The translations under genes were made by a program, and so were the position numbers. DNA of 64,000 bases from UBA4416 sp040389965 (lineage in GTDB: Bacteria > Bacteroidota > Bacteroidia > B-17B0 > Aurantibacillaceae): the NCBI GenBank assembly GCA_040389965.1, contig JAZJZF010000001.1, forward strand, positions 41,575-105,574, in the 5' to 3' direction. Of this stretch, positions 43,918 through 52,815 are shown one piece after another. The notes under the pieces were generated by a model. It made no database searches and was not told where the DNA came from. It saw only the letters and a program-made list of their open reading frames with translations. Positions within the stretch are counted from its first letter, which is position 1. Each line of letters starts with the position of its first letter.

Positions 43918-46848
43918 ATGCCCCTTTTAAAAAACATATATAGTATAGTGTTTTTAGCAATGACCTGTATTGCTACATCACAAACTCTAAAGTTTGAGCA
44001 GTTTACTACTAAAGACGGCTTACTTTCTGATGAGGTGTACAATTTACACCAGGATAAGAAAGGCTATATCTGGCTTTTTACGAATTATGGAGCCATGAAA
44101 TATAACGGTAAAACGTTTGAACCTGTGCTTAAAAACCTCCCATTTAAAGAATCATTTATTTATTCTTTTTATGAAAATGAAAAAGGACAGAAGTGGGCCG
44201 CAAATTCTAATGGGAATATATTTGAAATAATAAATGACAGCGCGTTTATTGTTAAAGGTACGGAAGGATCATCTGATAAACTAAGGAAAAACGTAGCGGA
44301 AATCAATCAGTTATATGTAGATGATAGTCTTAACATATATGCTTGTTCAAAAAAATATTTTTTTAAATTTAATAAAGATAAAGGCTACTTTCCTACACTG
44401 CTTAATACCAATCCTTTTAAAGATTCTATATTTCATCTTGTTATTGAGATTAATAAAAATACGGTACTGTCAGGATTCAATTCTATAGCAAGGGATTCTT
44501 TAGATGTTTTCAAATCTGATTCTGTATACAAAATCAAAATTACCTCCGGTGCTCAAAAGGGTGTTTATAATTTTAGTTTGGGAGAAAACAGAGCTTGTCT
44601 GGCTTTAAAATTCAAGCATTTTGGTGAAAGAATATATTTTTGTGCGTGTTCTAAAATATATTATATAGAAAACAACCGTATTTATAATGATATAGATGTG
44701 AATTCATTTATCCAGTTCTATTCAAAAGATAATAGAAATCATTTATGGGTGGGTTGTTATAACGGCGGATTATTCGAATTCGATGAAAACCATAAACAGA
44801 TTAATCATTACATGGGAAACAAAACAGTTAACTGTGTATTGTTTGATTCTCAAAATGGTATCTGGATATCGACTACAGGTTTTGGACTTTTTCATTGTAA
44901 TCGTATGGATGAGCTATACTTTAGTGAAGATCAGGATTTAGGGAAGTCTATCAGTTTATTAAAAATAGCAGACGATAAACTTTTTATAGGAAATTCCCAG
45001 GGTGATATTTTTCTATTGGAGGATAATGGTTTAATTAAGAGGACTAGTAATCACAAATTAAAGGAATCACTGGATATAATAAAGTTTAATAGTTTTTATA
45101 TTATTGCGTCCAGGTATGGGATATATAAGATTTATGAATCGGATCACTCATACGAGCAACTTTCTTCGGATAAACATAATGATAACTTTCACGCCTATGG
45201 TATTAGAATGAAAGGGGAGGATACATTGATTTGTTTTGGTAGGCGTACTGTGATAATTCTCCGGGACTGTAAATTTCAAAAGATCATTTCATCCGATTTT
45301 AAACTGAATTTTCTTGAAGTAAGAGGTAATCAGGTTTTTTTATGTACAGATGATGGGATTTATGAATTGCAAGACGGGAAGCTGATACAACCATTTTATT
45401 TATCGCCTACTAAAAACTGTATGATAACAAGAGCTTATATCGACAGTTATCATAATTGCTGGTTTGGAACCAGAGGGTGTGGTTTATTTAAATTGTCGAC
45501 TGATAATAAATTATTTCATTATACAACAGAATCAGGATTGCCGAGTACTATTGTAAATAGTATAAGCGAAGTTCCAAAGAAAGGAATGTTGTTAAGTACC
45601 AATAAAGGATTGTTTTATAATTTTTTTAACTTTTCTAACTCTGGGTTTTCAAAATGGGAATTGATATATCCACACGATGTATTTAATGCTGTGGAATATA
45701 AAGGAAAAATATATGCCTCAACCAAAAATGGGTTGGTAATATTTGATTCAGAGATTATTGCAAAGACGCCAAAACTCTATTTTAACATAGTATCTGTATC
45801 AATAAATTCAAAGTTGTATAAAGTTTTTCAGCTCAATGAACTTAAACACAATGAAAATAATCTGGTATTTGAGTTCGATATTATTTTGTTCTCTTCTATT
45901 GTTCCCGATATGAAATATAAACTTATGGGGCCTGTAACATATTCAGATGTAACAACTGAACAGAAAATTGCCTTTCAGAACTTGCCACCAGGATCTTATA
46001 AGCTAATAGTAGAGCCTAATACAGATGATGGCAACAAATATAAAAAGGTAATTGACTTTAATATTATTCCGGCTTTTTGGCAAACAAACTGGTTTTTTAT
46101 ACTATCCGTATTATGTATTGTTGTGTTTATTATTTACGGAGTATGGCTGGTTTTCAGGTATTATAAAAATAAAGAACTCAAAAGAAACGAAGCTGAAAAA
46201 ATAATTGCAGAGTATCGTTTAATAGCACTTAAAGCCCAGATCAATCCACATTTTATGTCTAATTGTATTGCGGCTATTCAACACTTGATATTAAAAAATA
46301 AAGTGGATGAGGCAAACGAATATCTTGCCAAATTTAGTTTTCTGGTGCGGCAAGTATTGAATTTTTCAACTAAATCGTTTGTGACCTTAAAAGAAGAATT
46401 GGAAATTATTGACCTTTACATTAAACTTGAAAAATTACGGTTTGAGAAAATTAATTTCGATCTCAAAATTGACCCATCTGTTAATAGAGATACTACGTTT
46501 ATTCCGCCTTTATTATTGCAGCCTATTATTGAAAATGCCATCTGGCATGGCCTGTTGCCCTTAGAGAATACGAAAAATGCGGTGCTTACATTAAGTATTA
46601 AACTTAAAGGAGATGTACTTAAAATTATCATTGAGGATAATGGGATCGGTAGAAAATTTATAAAGGAAGGCATCAGTAATTCTAAAGAATCGCAAGGGAT
46701 AGCGATTACCAAGCAACGCATCGAGAATTTAAAATATATTGTTAATTACGATGTAGCTTCTTTAATCTACGAAGATCTGGTTGATGATAAGCATAACCCA
46801 ATAGGTACACGTGTGATCATATCTTTACCAACTAATTTACACTCATAA
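43918..46848 (+). CDS. Propeller-sensor histidine kinase of the LytS/YehU type
   Basis: A 976-residue membrane sensor. After a signal-like N-terminus (IYSIVFLAMTCIATSQT) comes a large periplasmic region of two-component-regulator propeller blades (TKDGLLSDEVYNLHQDKKGYIW; SQNGIWISTTGFGLF; DSYHNCWFGTRGCGLFKL) to about residue 620. A Y_Y_Y-type beta domain follows (FEFDIILFSS...YKLMG; LPPGSYKLIVEP), one membrane helix (about 725-748) and a His_kinase domain with H778 in NPHFMSN, IIENAIWHG and DNGIGR. It phosphorylates the LytTR regulator encoded 1 bp downstream. The propeller recalls carbohydrate-sensing hybrid systems, but no sus genes are near and the ligand is unknown. Confidence 0.93.
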   Translation: MPLLKNIYSIVFLAMTCIATSQTLKFEQFTTKDGLLSDEVYNLHQDKKGYIWLFTNYGAMKYNGKTFEPVLKNLPFKESFIYSFYENEKGQKWAANSNGNIFEIINDSAFIVKGTEGSSDKLRKNVAEINQLYVDDSLNIYACSKKYFFKFNKDKGYFPTLLNTNPFKDSIFHLVIEINKNTVLSGFNSIARDSLDVFKSDSVYKIKITSGAQKGVYNFSLGENRACLALKFKHFGERIYFCACSKIYYIENNRIYNDIDVNSFIQFYSKDNRNHLWVGCYNGGLFEFDENHKQINHYMGNKTVNCVLFDSQNGIWISTTGFGLFHCNRMDELYFSEDQDLGKSISLLKIADDKLFIGNSQGDIFLLEDNGLIKRTSNHKLKESLDIIKFNSFYIIASRYGIYKIYESDHSYEQLSSDKHNDNFHAYGIRMKGEDTLICFGRRTVIILRDCKFQKIISSDFKLNFLEVRGNQVFLCTDDGIYELQDGKLIQPFYLSPTKNCMITRAYIDSYHNCWFGTRGCGLFKLSTDNKLFHYTTESGLPSTIVNSISEVPKKGMLLSTNKGLFYNFFNFSNSGFSKWELIYPHDVFNAVEYKGKIYASTKNGLVIFDSEIIAKTPKLYFNIVSVSINSKLYKVFQLNELKHNENNLVFEFDIILFSSIVPDMKYKLMGPVTYSDVTTEQKIAFQNLPPGSYKLIVEPNTDDGNKYKKVIDFNIIPAFWQTNWFFILSVLCIVVFIIYGVWLVFRYYKNKELKRNEAEKIIAEYRLIALKAQINPHFMSNCIAAIQHLILKNKVDEANEYLAKFSFLVRQVLNFSTKSFVTLKEELEIIDLYIKLEKLRFEKINFDLKIDPSVNRDTTFIPPLLLQPIIENAIWHGLLPLENTKNAVLTLSIKLKGDVLKIIIEDNGIGRKFIKEGISNSKESQGIAITKQRIENLKYIVNYDVASLIYEDLVDDKHNPIGTRVIISLPTNLHS

Positions 46849-46849
46849 T

Positions 46850-47614
46850 ATGATAAATATTATAAACGCTATTATAATAGATGATGAAGGGTTTAATAGA
46901 GAGCTCATCCGTGATTTTGTTTTAAAATTAAATTCTGCATATCATATTATTGGGGAAGCTGACAATATTATATCAGGTTATGAAATAATCAGACAATTAA
47001 AGCCCGACTTAATTTTTCTGGACATAAAAATGCCTAATGGAAATGGATTTGAATTGCTCGAGAAATTTGAATCTTACGACTTTGAAGTTGTATTTGTAAC
47101 CGGATTTGATGAGTATGCGATCAAAGCATTTGAGTTTAACGCTCTGGATTATGTATTAAAACCAATAGATCAAACTAAATTTAGTCAAACACTTCATAAC
47201 GTTAAGGCTCGTTTCGATAATAAATTATCTAACGTAAATAATCTTAAAAACATTATTAAATCTTATAACAGGCAGGAATCTATTATTACAAAAATCCCTA
47301 TTCATTATAAGCATGAGGTTATTTTATTAAATATTGATGAATTGATTTATATTGAAGCAGAAGAAGGTTATACGGTTTTTATGACAATGCTTAATGAGCG
47401 TTATACCAGTTCCAGAAAATTAAATGAATTTGAGTTTATTGTTAATACACATATTAGCTTTGTGCAAATTAATAAAGGGGTTTATATCAATCTTAAATTC
47501 ATTAAAAGCTACTCGAAAGGCGAAATCTGTATTATAAAGATGATAGATGATACTGCCTTTGAAGTTTCCAGAAGAAAGAAGACTGAAATATTGGCTATTT
47601 TAGACAGAAAATAA
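46850..47614 (+). CDS. LytTR-family response regulator
   Basis: A 254-residue regulator with a CheY receiver domain (DDE at residues 10-12 in IIDDEGFNREL, phosphoacceptor D58 in IFLDIKMPNGNGF, K in DYVLKPID near 107) and a C-terminal LytTR DNA-binding domain (about 145-250; IHYKHEVILLNIDELIYIEAEEGYTVF ... FVQINKGVYINLKFI). It forms a pair with the upstream kinase, one base apart. Targets cannot be derived; LytTR sites are usually short direct repeats. Confidence 0.95.
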   Translation: MINIINAIIIDDEGFNRELIRDFVLKLNSAYHIIGEADNIISGYEIIRQLKPDLIFLDIKMPNGNGFELLEKFESYDFEVVFVTGFDEYAIKAFEFNALDYVLKPIDQTKFSQTLHNVKARFDNKLSNVNNLKNIIKSYNRQESIITKIPIHYKHEVILLNIDELIYIEAEEGYTVFMTMLNERYTSSRKLNEFEFIVNTHISFVQINKGVYINLKFIKSYSKGEICIIKMIDDTAFEVSRRKKTEILAILDRK

Positions 47615-47713
47615 ACTCTATTTATTTGATGGAAGAAGAGTAACATGAGAGGAAACCTTTTGTGGTAATCGTTCTCATGACTTTGCTAAAACCGGTGGGA
47701 AGATGCTGCTATT

Positions 47714-48442
47714 TTACAAGATTTTAACTAATGTATTGTAATTAGCAAATCCTACGTATTTATAGCTTAATCCTTTTTGGGCTACAAATTCCTGAAAGGC
47801 TTTAAATTCGCCAATTTCCCAGCCTCTGTAACCGAAATATTCGTCAAATAAAATGTAGGTAGTGTTATCTATTTTATCACCCAATGTGTCAAAAATATAT
47901 TTGGTTGATTCGTAAGTGTCGCAATCTACGTGAAGAAACCGTATTTTCTGGTGTTTTCCCTCATTTAAAAATACAGGTAGTGTTTTATTGAACCAACCTT
48001 TGTAAAGAGAAACATTTGTATTTACTTTAGGCAAAATGCCATTTAAATTAAATGACCCTTTTGGCATTGCCCAGCCTTTCCAATCTTCCTGCAACCCTTC
48101 AAAGCTGTCGAAACCATGAAACGTTACTGAAGGGATTTTTGAACTGAATAAATTAATGGACTTGCCTTTAAATACGCCAAACTCCAAATAATACCTGTCT
48201 GTAATAAGTTCTTCTTTTAAAAGTGTAATGGCATAGTTTCTCAGGTCGTCCTGCTTAAAAAACATCATAGCTTCCTGCATGTTTTTCTCAGCATAATCAC
48301 AAGATCTTTTTACGGCATTATCAATCAGTCTTTCCGGAACAGAAGGAATATTTTTCTTTAAATCGCCAAAAATATGATTAGCAGTACCTTTTAAAAATTG
48401 CTTTATTTTTTGTCTCATTTTTAAATGTATTTTTACAAGCAT
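47714..48442 (-). CDS. TylF-like class I SAM-dependent methyltransferase
   Basis: A 242-residue methyltransferase; Met9 (MRQKIKQFLKG) is the likelier start, at 48418. The SAM-binding strand YYLEFGVFKGKSINLFSSKI (about residues 88-107), FHGFDSFEGLQEDW (about 112-125), VDCDTYESTKYIFDTLGD and FDEYFGYRGWEIGE resemble the TylF/MycF family acting on sugars. Position at the end of a polysaccharide gene cluster supports methylation of a surface glycan. It follows the glycosyltransferase gene by 5 bp. Confidence 0.85.
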   Translation of the reverse strand: MLVKIHLKMRQKIKQFLKGTANHIFGDLKKNIPSVPERLIDNAVKRSCDYAEKNMQEAMMFFKQDDLRNYAITLLKEELITDRYYLEFGVFKGKSINLFSSKIPSVTFHGFDSFEGLQEDWKGWAMPKGSFNLNGILPKVNTNVSLYKGWFNKTLPVFLNEGKHQKIRFLHVDCDTYESTKYIFDTLGDKIDNTTYILFDEYFGYRGWEIGEFKAFQEFVAQKGLSYKYVGFANYNTLVKIL

Positions 48443-48447
48443 TAATT

Positions 48448-49623
48448 TTAAGATCGTTCTTTAATAAAAAGTTCTATTTTTTCGGAGATTGTATCTACAC
48501 TGTATCTCCCCTTAATAAAGGTTCTTATGTGTTGAGCCCTGGCATTAAGATAAGATTTATCATCAATAAATTTTAAAAGCGCATTGGCCAGTGTTTGCGG
48601 AGTAGTGTACCTGTCTATGATCTTTTCCATAGCACTGTCAAAATAAATATACTCCGGAAATAAATTAGGCACACCATATTTTACCATTTCGCCAACGGAG
48701 CCCGAAGCTTTTGTTTTGCCATAAATTTCTTTATAAACCCTGAATACGGTTGTTTCAAGGGTTGGAGTAATTAACAAATGACTGCCAAACATTAATTCAT
48801 TAAACTTTGCTTGTTCTACAAAGCCTGTAAACGAAATAACCGACAGGTTTTTGGAAGACAGTTTTGTAAATTCATCAATAACCCATTGACCATATTTACC
48901 TACAGGCTTGCCCAACAAAACTACTTCTATGGGTTGCTTGATGGTATCCTTAATTAATTTTAGAGCCTCAATTACGGGAGCGTAATCTTTCTTACGTTCA
49001 TCTATAATACCCGGAATGCAAATGCGAATGGTCTCTTTTATGTCGAAAGGTTTAAATTCACCATTAAATACAGAACCCGGAATGGTAGGGAATATTTTTG
49101 ATTTACTGGCAATGTGATTTTCAATCACATAATTTTTTACATTTTCGTCTGCAAAGCAATAATAATCCATCTTGCGGACAACTTTCGGTAAATAATAAAA
49201 ATCCAGTTCTCCTATGAACTCTCTTACTATATAAGAGGCTCCTTTAAACAGATTAAAAAAAGTAGGAATAATGTACCAGTGTTTTAAAGGTTGCAAATAC
49301 GTATGTGCGTTATGGATCCGTAAAATTGTTTTTCCTTTAAAGCTTAAGTTATTGTATGTTTTGTAGTGAGAGGCAATGGTATTGTAATAGATCCAATCGG
49401 CAGTATTGATGGCCTGATAATGCTCTTTAAAAAAGGCGGCAGGTTTTTGATCATCCGGTTTTACAACCCATTTATAACGCGCGGCGTAAGGTTGATTCTT
49501 AAACGTGTTATGAATTTTTTGTGTGGTGTAAAGTGTAATATCGTGCGATGACCGCTCAAATACTTTGCAGAAACTATCCAGATCTAACAGGTGGTATTCC
49601 AGTTCAATAAAAGAAATAACCAT
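48448..49623 (-). CDS. GT-B-like glycosyltransferase
   Basis: A 391-residue putative glycosyltransferase. The N-terminal half contains ADWIYYNTIASHYKTYNNL and ILRIHNAHTYLQPLKHWY. The C-terminal half has a Rossmann-like start (IRICIPGIIDERKKDYAPVIEALKLIK, VVLLGKPVGKYGQWVI), TGFVEQAKFNELMFGSHLLITP and an acidic region, as in GT4-like enzymes. The usual GT4 E-X7-E is not clearly preserved, so the family is uncertain. It lies within the glycan cluster, 8 bp downstream of a methyltransferase gene. Confidence 0.75.
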   Translation of the reverse strand: MVISFIELEYHLLDLDSFCKVFERSSHDITLYTTQKIHNTFKNQPYAARYKWVVKPDDQKPAAFFKEHYQAINTADWIYYNTIASHYKTYNNLSFKGKTILRIHNAHTYLQPLKHWYIIPTFFNLFKGASYIVREFIGELDFYYLPKVVRKMDYYCFADENVKNYVIENHIASKSKIFPTIPGSVFNGEFKPFDIKETIRICIPGIIDERKKDYAPVIEALKLIKDTIKQPIEVVLLGKPVGKYGQWVIDEFTKLSSKNLSVISFTGFVEQAKFNELMFGSHLLITPTLETTVFRVYKEIYGKTKASGSVGEMVKYGVPNLFPEYIYFDSAMEKIIDRYTTPQTLANALLKFIDDKSYLNARAQHIRTFIKGRYSVDTISEKIELFIKERS

Positions 49624-49631
49624 GTGCGTAA

Positions 49632-50351
49632 TTAGTTAGTTTTTTTCTTTAATAAAATACAGGTTAAATGGTGTTTTTTATCTGCAGTTGTTGGTTTTAA
49701 CGGATAAATGGATTCTCCCATAGTCCATAATTCACCGGTAAACGCTTCATAATATTCCTGATTTACGATTTCCGCATTATTATCATTTAGCCAGTGGTTA
49801 ACTTCTGCGCGTGAATATACCTGGCCTATAAATGCGTGGTCTTTTCCATAGCCTGCATTAGGATGACGGTACACATCTTCTACATACACATTTTCGTTAT
49901 AAGGAAAGGTCAGTATAATATGGCCACCCGGATTTAGTAAGCTAAACATCCCTTTCAGGGCCGCACGATTCTCTTTAATATGCTCCAATACACTAATGCA
50001 TGTAATCATATCAAATTTTTCATCTAAAGTCGGTTTAGTAATGTCCAGTTTCGTAATAGGAACGTGGCGGTTACTCATCCCGTTTGTCCAGTAATTATCA
50101 GTATAATCGCTGGCCGTCATTCTTATGCCGCAATAGTTTACTACATGCGGAAAAGCTGCTCCACCGGTACCAACATCCAGCATGGTTTTCGGGTAAAATT
50201 GGGCAATGTATCTAAATGCAAATGCAAACTCCACAGGGCGTTCGTTCATACGCTTAAGCGGATATTTTTGCTCGCGATGAAAAATGGGTTTGACAAAGAA
50301 CACAACTATGCGTTCGTATAAGCTAAATAGAGATAAGACTAGTTTCTTCAT
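49632..50351 (-). CDS. Class I SAM-dependent methyltransferase
   Basis: A 239-residue protein with SAM motif I TMLDVGTGGAAFPHVV (about residues 55-70), acidic TASDYTDNYW, motif DMITCISVLEHIKEN (about 114-128) and LNPGGHIILTFPYN (about 138-151). Residues 1-45 include a hydrophobic stretch (LVLSLFSLYERIVVFFVKPIF), perhaps membrane associated. Cluster context suggests a glycan or lipid-linked sugar substrate; the acceptor cannot be defined. Confidence 0.85.
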   Translation of the reverse strand: MKKLVLSLFSLYERIVVFFVKPIFHREQKYPLKRMNERPVEFAFAFRYIAQFYPKTMLDVGTGGAAFPHVVNYCGIRMTASDYTDNYWTNGMSNRHVPITKLDITKPTLDEKFDMITCISVLEHIKENRAALKGMFSLLNPGGHIILTFPYNENVYVEDVYRHPNAGYGKDHAFIGQVYSRAEVNHWLNDNNAEIVNQEYYEAFTGELWTMGESIYPLKPTTADKKHHLTCILLKKKTN

Positions 50352-50379
50352 TTGAAATATAAAGCTTTAAATATACAAA

Positions 50380-51252
50380 TTATTGCTTTCTGTCGGCGGT
50401 TATTTTGGCGTTTACTTCGGTAAGGTAGCCATTCTGCACTTTGGCCTGTGGGACAAAAATAAAATTGTGTACATATTTCCGGCTTTTTTCGAAGTGGGAA
50501 GCGTCCTGCAGCGATTTTGGATCTACATTTAATTCAGTGAGTTGATAGGCATTACTGTCAAAATAAAGGCATGCATACCCGATATGTTTTAGCTCGTTAA
50601 TGATGACAGAAATATCCTGCTGATGATGGCGTTGTTCGATCTCAATAATTAACACCGGCATGTAAGTTTTAAAGGTGTGCATTGCGCCTTTTATGACTTC
50701 GTATTCATGGCCTTCCACATCAATTTTAATAGTACCAATTTGCGAAACGTTTTTTTCTTTCACGAAATTATCCAGTGTATCTGTTTGCACATCAATGGTT
50801 CTAAAGCCTTGTTCATTGGCCTCTACAAAGGATGTATTTAAAGTGCCGCGGGTTAGCAGATGTGTATGATTTATTTTAGGAATCTTGAATTGCGTGTTTG
50901 ATGTTTTATTGGATAAGGCTACAGAGCTTATATTAGCCTTTGGAAATAAGGTTTTTAAACGGCTGTTAAGTTCCGGAATAGGCTCAAACCCATAGATCTG
51001 CGATTGTGGAATATGTTTGCCGGCAATTAAAATAAAGGAACCGATATTGCTGCCAATATCAAAGAAAACAGATTCTTTAGTTAAGAAATAAGGGAGTAAA
51101 AGCATTTCGTATTCTACTTTGTTCTCATCATAATTTTTCCATGATAAATTTACGTAGTGCCCCAAATATCTGTTTTTATAGGCTTCAGGGTTATTCTTAA
51201 TAAGCCAGCTTTGCAATACTGCTGATATGTTTGATTTTATGGCTTTAAGCAT
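50380..51252 (-). CDS. FkbM family methyltransferase
   Basis: A 290-residue protein of the FkbM methyltransferase family. SAM motif VFFDIGSNIGSFILIAGKH (about residues 57-75), IYGFEPIPELNSRLKTLF (about 84-101), and VSQIGTIKIDVEGHEYEVIKGA (about 173-194) with the typical KIDVEG(H/F)E are clear. Members O-methylate sugars or small molecules. Its first 8 bp overlap the flippase gene's 3' end, so it is translationally coupled to it. Confidence 0.92.
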   Translation of the reverse strand: MLKAIKSNISAVLQSWLIKNNPEAYKNRYLGHYVNLSWKNYDENKVEYEMLLLPYFLTKESVFFDIGSNIGSFILIAGKHIPQSQIYGFEPIPELNSRLKTLFPKANISSVALSNKTSNTQFKIPKINHTHLLTRGTLNTSFVEANEQGFRTIDVQTDTLDNFVKEKNVSQIGTIKIDVEGHEYEVIKGAMHTFKTYMPVLIIEIEQRHHQQDISVIINELKHIGYACLYFDSNAYQLTELNVDPKSLQDASHFEKSRKYVHNFIFVPQAKVQNGYLTEVNAKITADRKQ

Positions 51253-52717
51253 GTTTCAGTAATTTCTTTTTTACAAATCCGTTGTAAAATGGTTTTATTT
51301 CATTCCTATAAAAGAAAGCTGTCACTACTAAAATTAGTCCGCCAATCATAGGATTGTAATAGAGTACCTGGTTATCTTTTACAATTAACTGAAAGCCAAA
51401 TACAACACTACATAAGGCTATCGGCAAAATAATTTGCTTAATGATATTAATAGGTAAATGGATTAAGCGATTACTTTCGATGTACACAAATAAGATCTGG
51501 AAAGGCTTGGAAGCTATGTAGGCAATAATGATACCGTTTAAACCCATAAAATAAATGAGTGTATAGGTAATTAATAACTGTACCATAGTAGCAAAAACAA
51601 AACTTTTGGCTACTAGGTCGGTTCGTTTGTAATAGAACAAAGGCGCGATATAAATGTAGTAGAGTACTTTAAAAACCTGGCCAACAGCCAGTATCGCAAG
51701 AAAAGCCAATGATTTATGGAAAAATATCTTTTTAATGAAAATGGTTACTGCAAAAGGAACAGTCACTAAAGTGAATACAATTGCCATGATAATAACAATT
51801 AAATACCCGCTGGCGTATTTATTAAGATGCTCTTTTAGGTAAGCAGGAGTAGCATTTTCTTTGATCAGGGCGTAAATTTTTGGATAAACTGCATTGTTCA
51901 TGCCTCCAAAAATAATTTCGATGCCGAGTGTACATTTAATGCCAAAATCGAAAAGACCAACCAACTCGGTATTGAGCATTTTGTCAATAAACAACCTATC
52001 GGCATTATTAAAGATCCAGTTAAGGACGCAAAACAGGAGTAAGGGGAGGCAAAATTTCCGAATCTCTTTTAAAAATGCTTTATCGGACTTACAGCCATAT
52101 TGATTATTTAAATAAACAAGAGACATCAAAAATATAATAATCCCTGAAACCAGCCGGCCTATTAAAGGGCCCATAATGCTATCGCCACACCAGTATAAAG
52201 CGGTAATGGATATAGCCAGTGTTGTCACAAAATTTACTACGTTGGCTATGAGATACCGCAGAGATTGCTCTGTATAGATCAATTGATTACAATACAATTT
52301 AAAATAAGCGTTGAAAAAAGAAGTTAAAACGGTAAAACACATAAAAGGATAAAACTGCATGGGTTCTGCGTCCTTAAATGCTACCTTAAAAATAAAGGGG
52401 CCTGCAACTAATAATGCTGCAATTCCAATTCCGGCAAATAATAAGCTGTAATAATTAATAGCCCCTATTTTTCGTTTTAGCAGGGTAGTGTCATGTTTTG
52501 CTTCAATAATCACAGGCCCTACAAAACTTTCGAGGCAAAAAATAAAAACGCTTTGAAATAATAATGAAAATACCAGATGCAAAGTGAGGTAACCGTAAGT
52601 TTTTTCACTTAAAATGTCACCTGTATAAAAAGGCAATAAAATAAAACCCGACAGCATAGGCAAAGCACCTACTACCGAGTAAACAATGGATGACTTGAAA
52701 AATTTCTTAGAAATCAT
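51245..52717 (-). CDS. Oligosaccharide flippase (Wzx-like) membrane protein
   Basis: A 490-residue polytopic protein with about 14 membrane helices and the N-terminal SIVYSVVGALPMLSGFILLPFYTGDILSEKTYGYLTL pattern of polysaccharide export flippases (MOP superfamily). LFIDKMLNTELVGLFDFGIKC (about residues 243-263) is another family-like segment. It would flip lipid-linked sugar units across the inner membrane. First gene of the minus-strand glycan operon. No polymerase (wzy) or initiating sugar transferase is in the window, so the cluster is partial or the function is split. Confidence 0.88.
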   Translation of the reverse strand: MISKKFFKSSIVYSVVGALPMLSGFILLPFYTGDILSEKTYGYLTLHLVFSLLFQSVFIFCLESFVGPVIIEAKHDTTLLKRKIGAINYYSLLFAGIGIAALLVAGPFIFKVAFKDAEPMQFYPFMCFTVLTSFFNAYFKLYCNQLIYTEQSLRYLIANVVNFVTTLAISITALYWCGDSIMGPLIGRLVSGIIIFLMSLVYLNNQYGCKSDKAFLKEIRKFCLPLLLFCVLNWIFNNADRLFIDKMLNTELVGLFDFGIKCTLGIEIIFGGMNNAVYPKIYALIKENATPAYLKEHLNKYASGYLIVIIMAIVFTLVTVPFAVTIFIKKIFFHKSLAFLAILAVGQVFKVLYYIYIAPLFYYKRTDLVAKSFVFATMVQLLITYTLIYFMGLNGIIIAYIASKPFQILFVYIESNRLIHLPINIIKQIILPIALCSVVFGFQLIVKDNQVLYYNPMIGGLILVVTAFFYRNEIKPFYNGFVKKKLLKHA

Positions 52718-52815
52718 ACCCGCTAAAGGTAATAAGAATAGGGGAATAAATTGGATATTTTATACCGCTTTGAGGTATTAACAACAGTATAAATACTATC
52801 TTTAAATCCTGTAAA

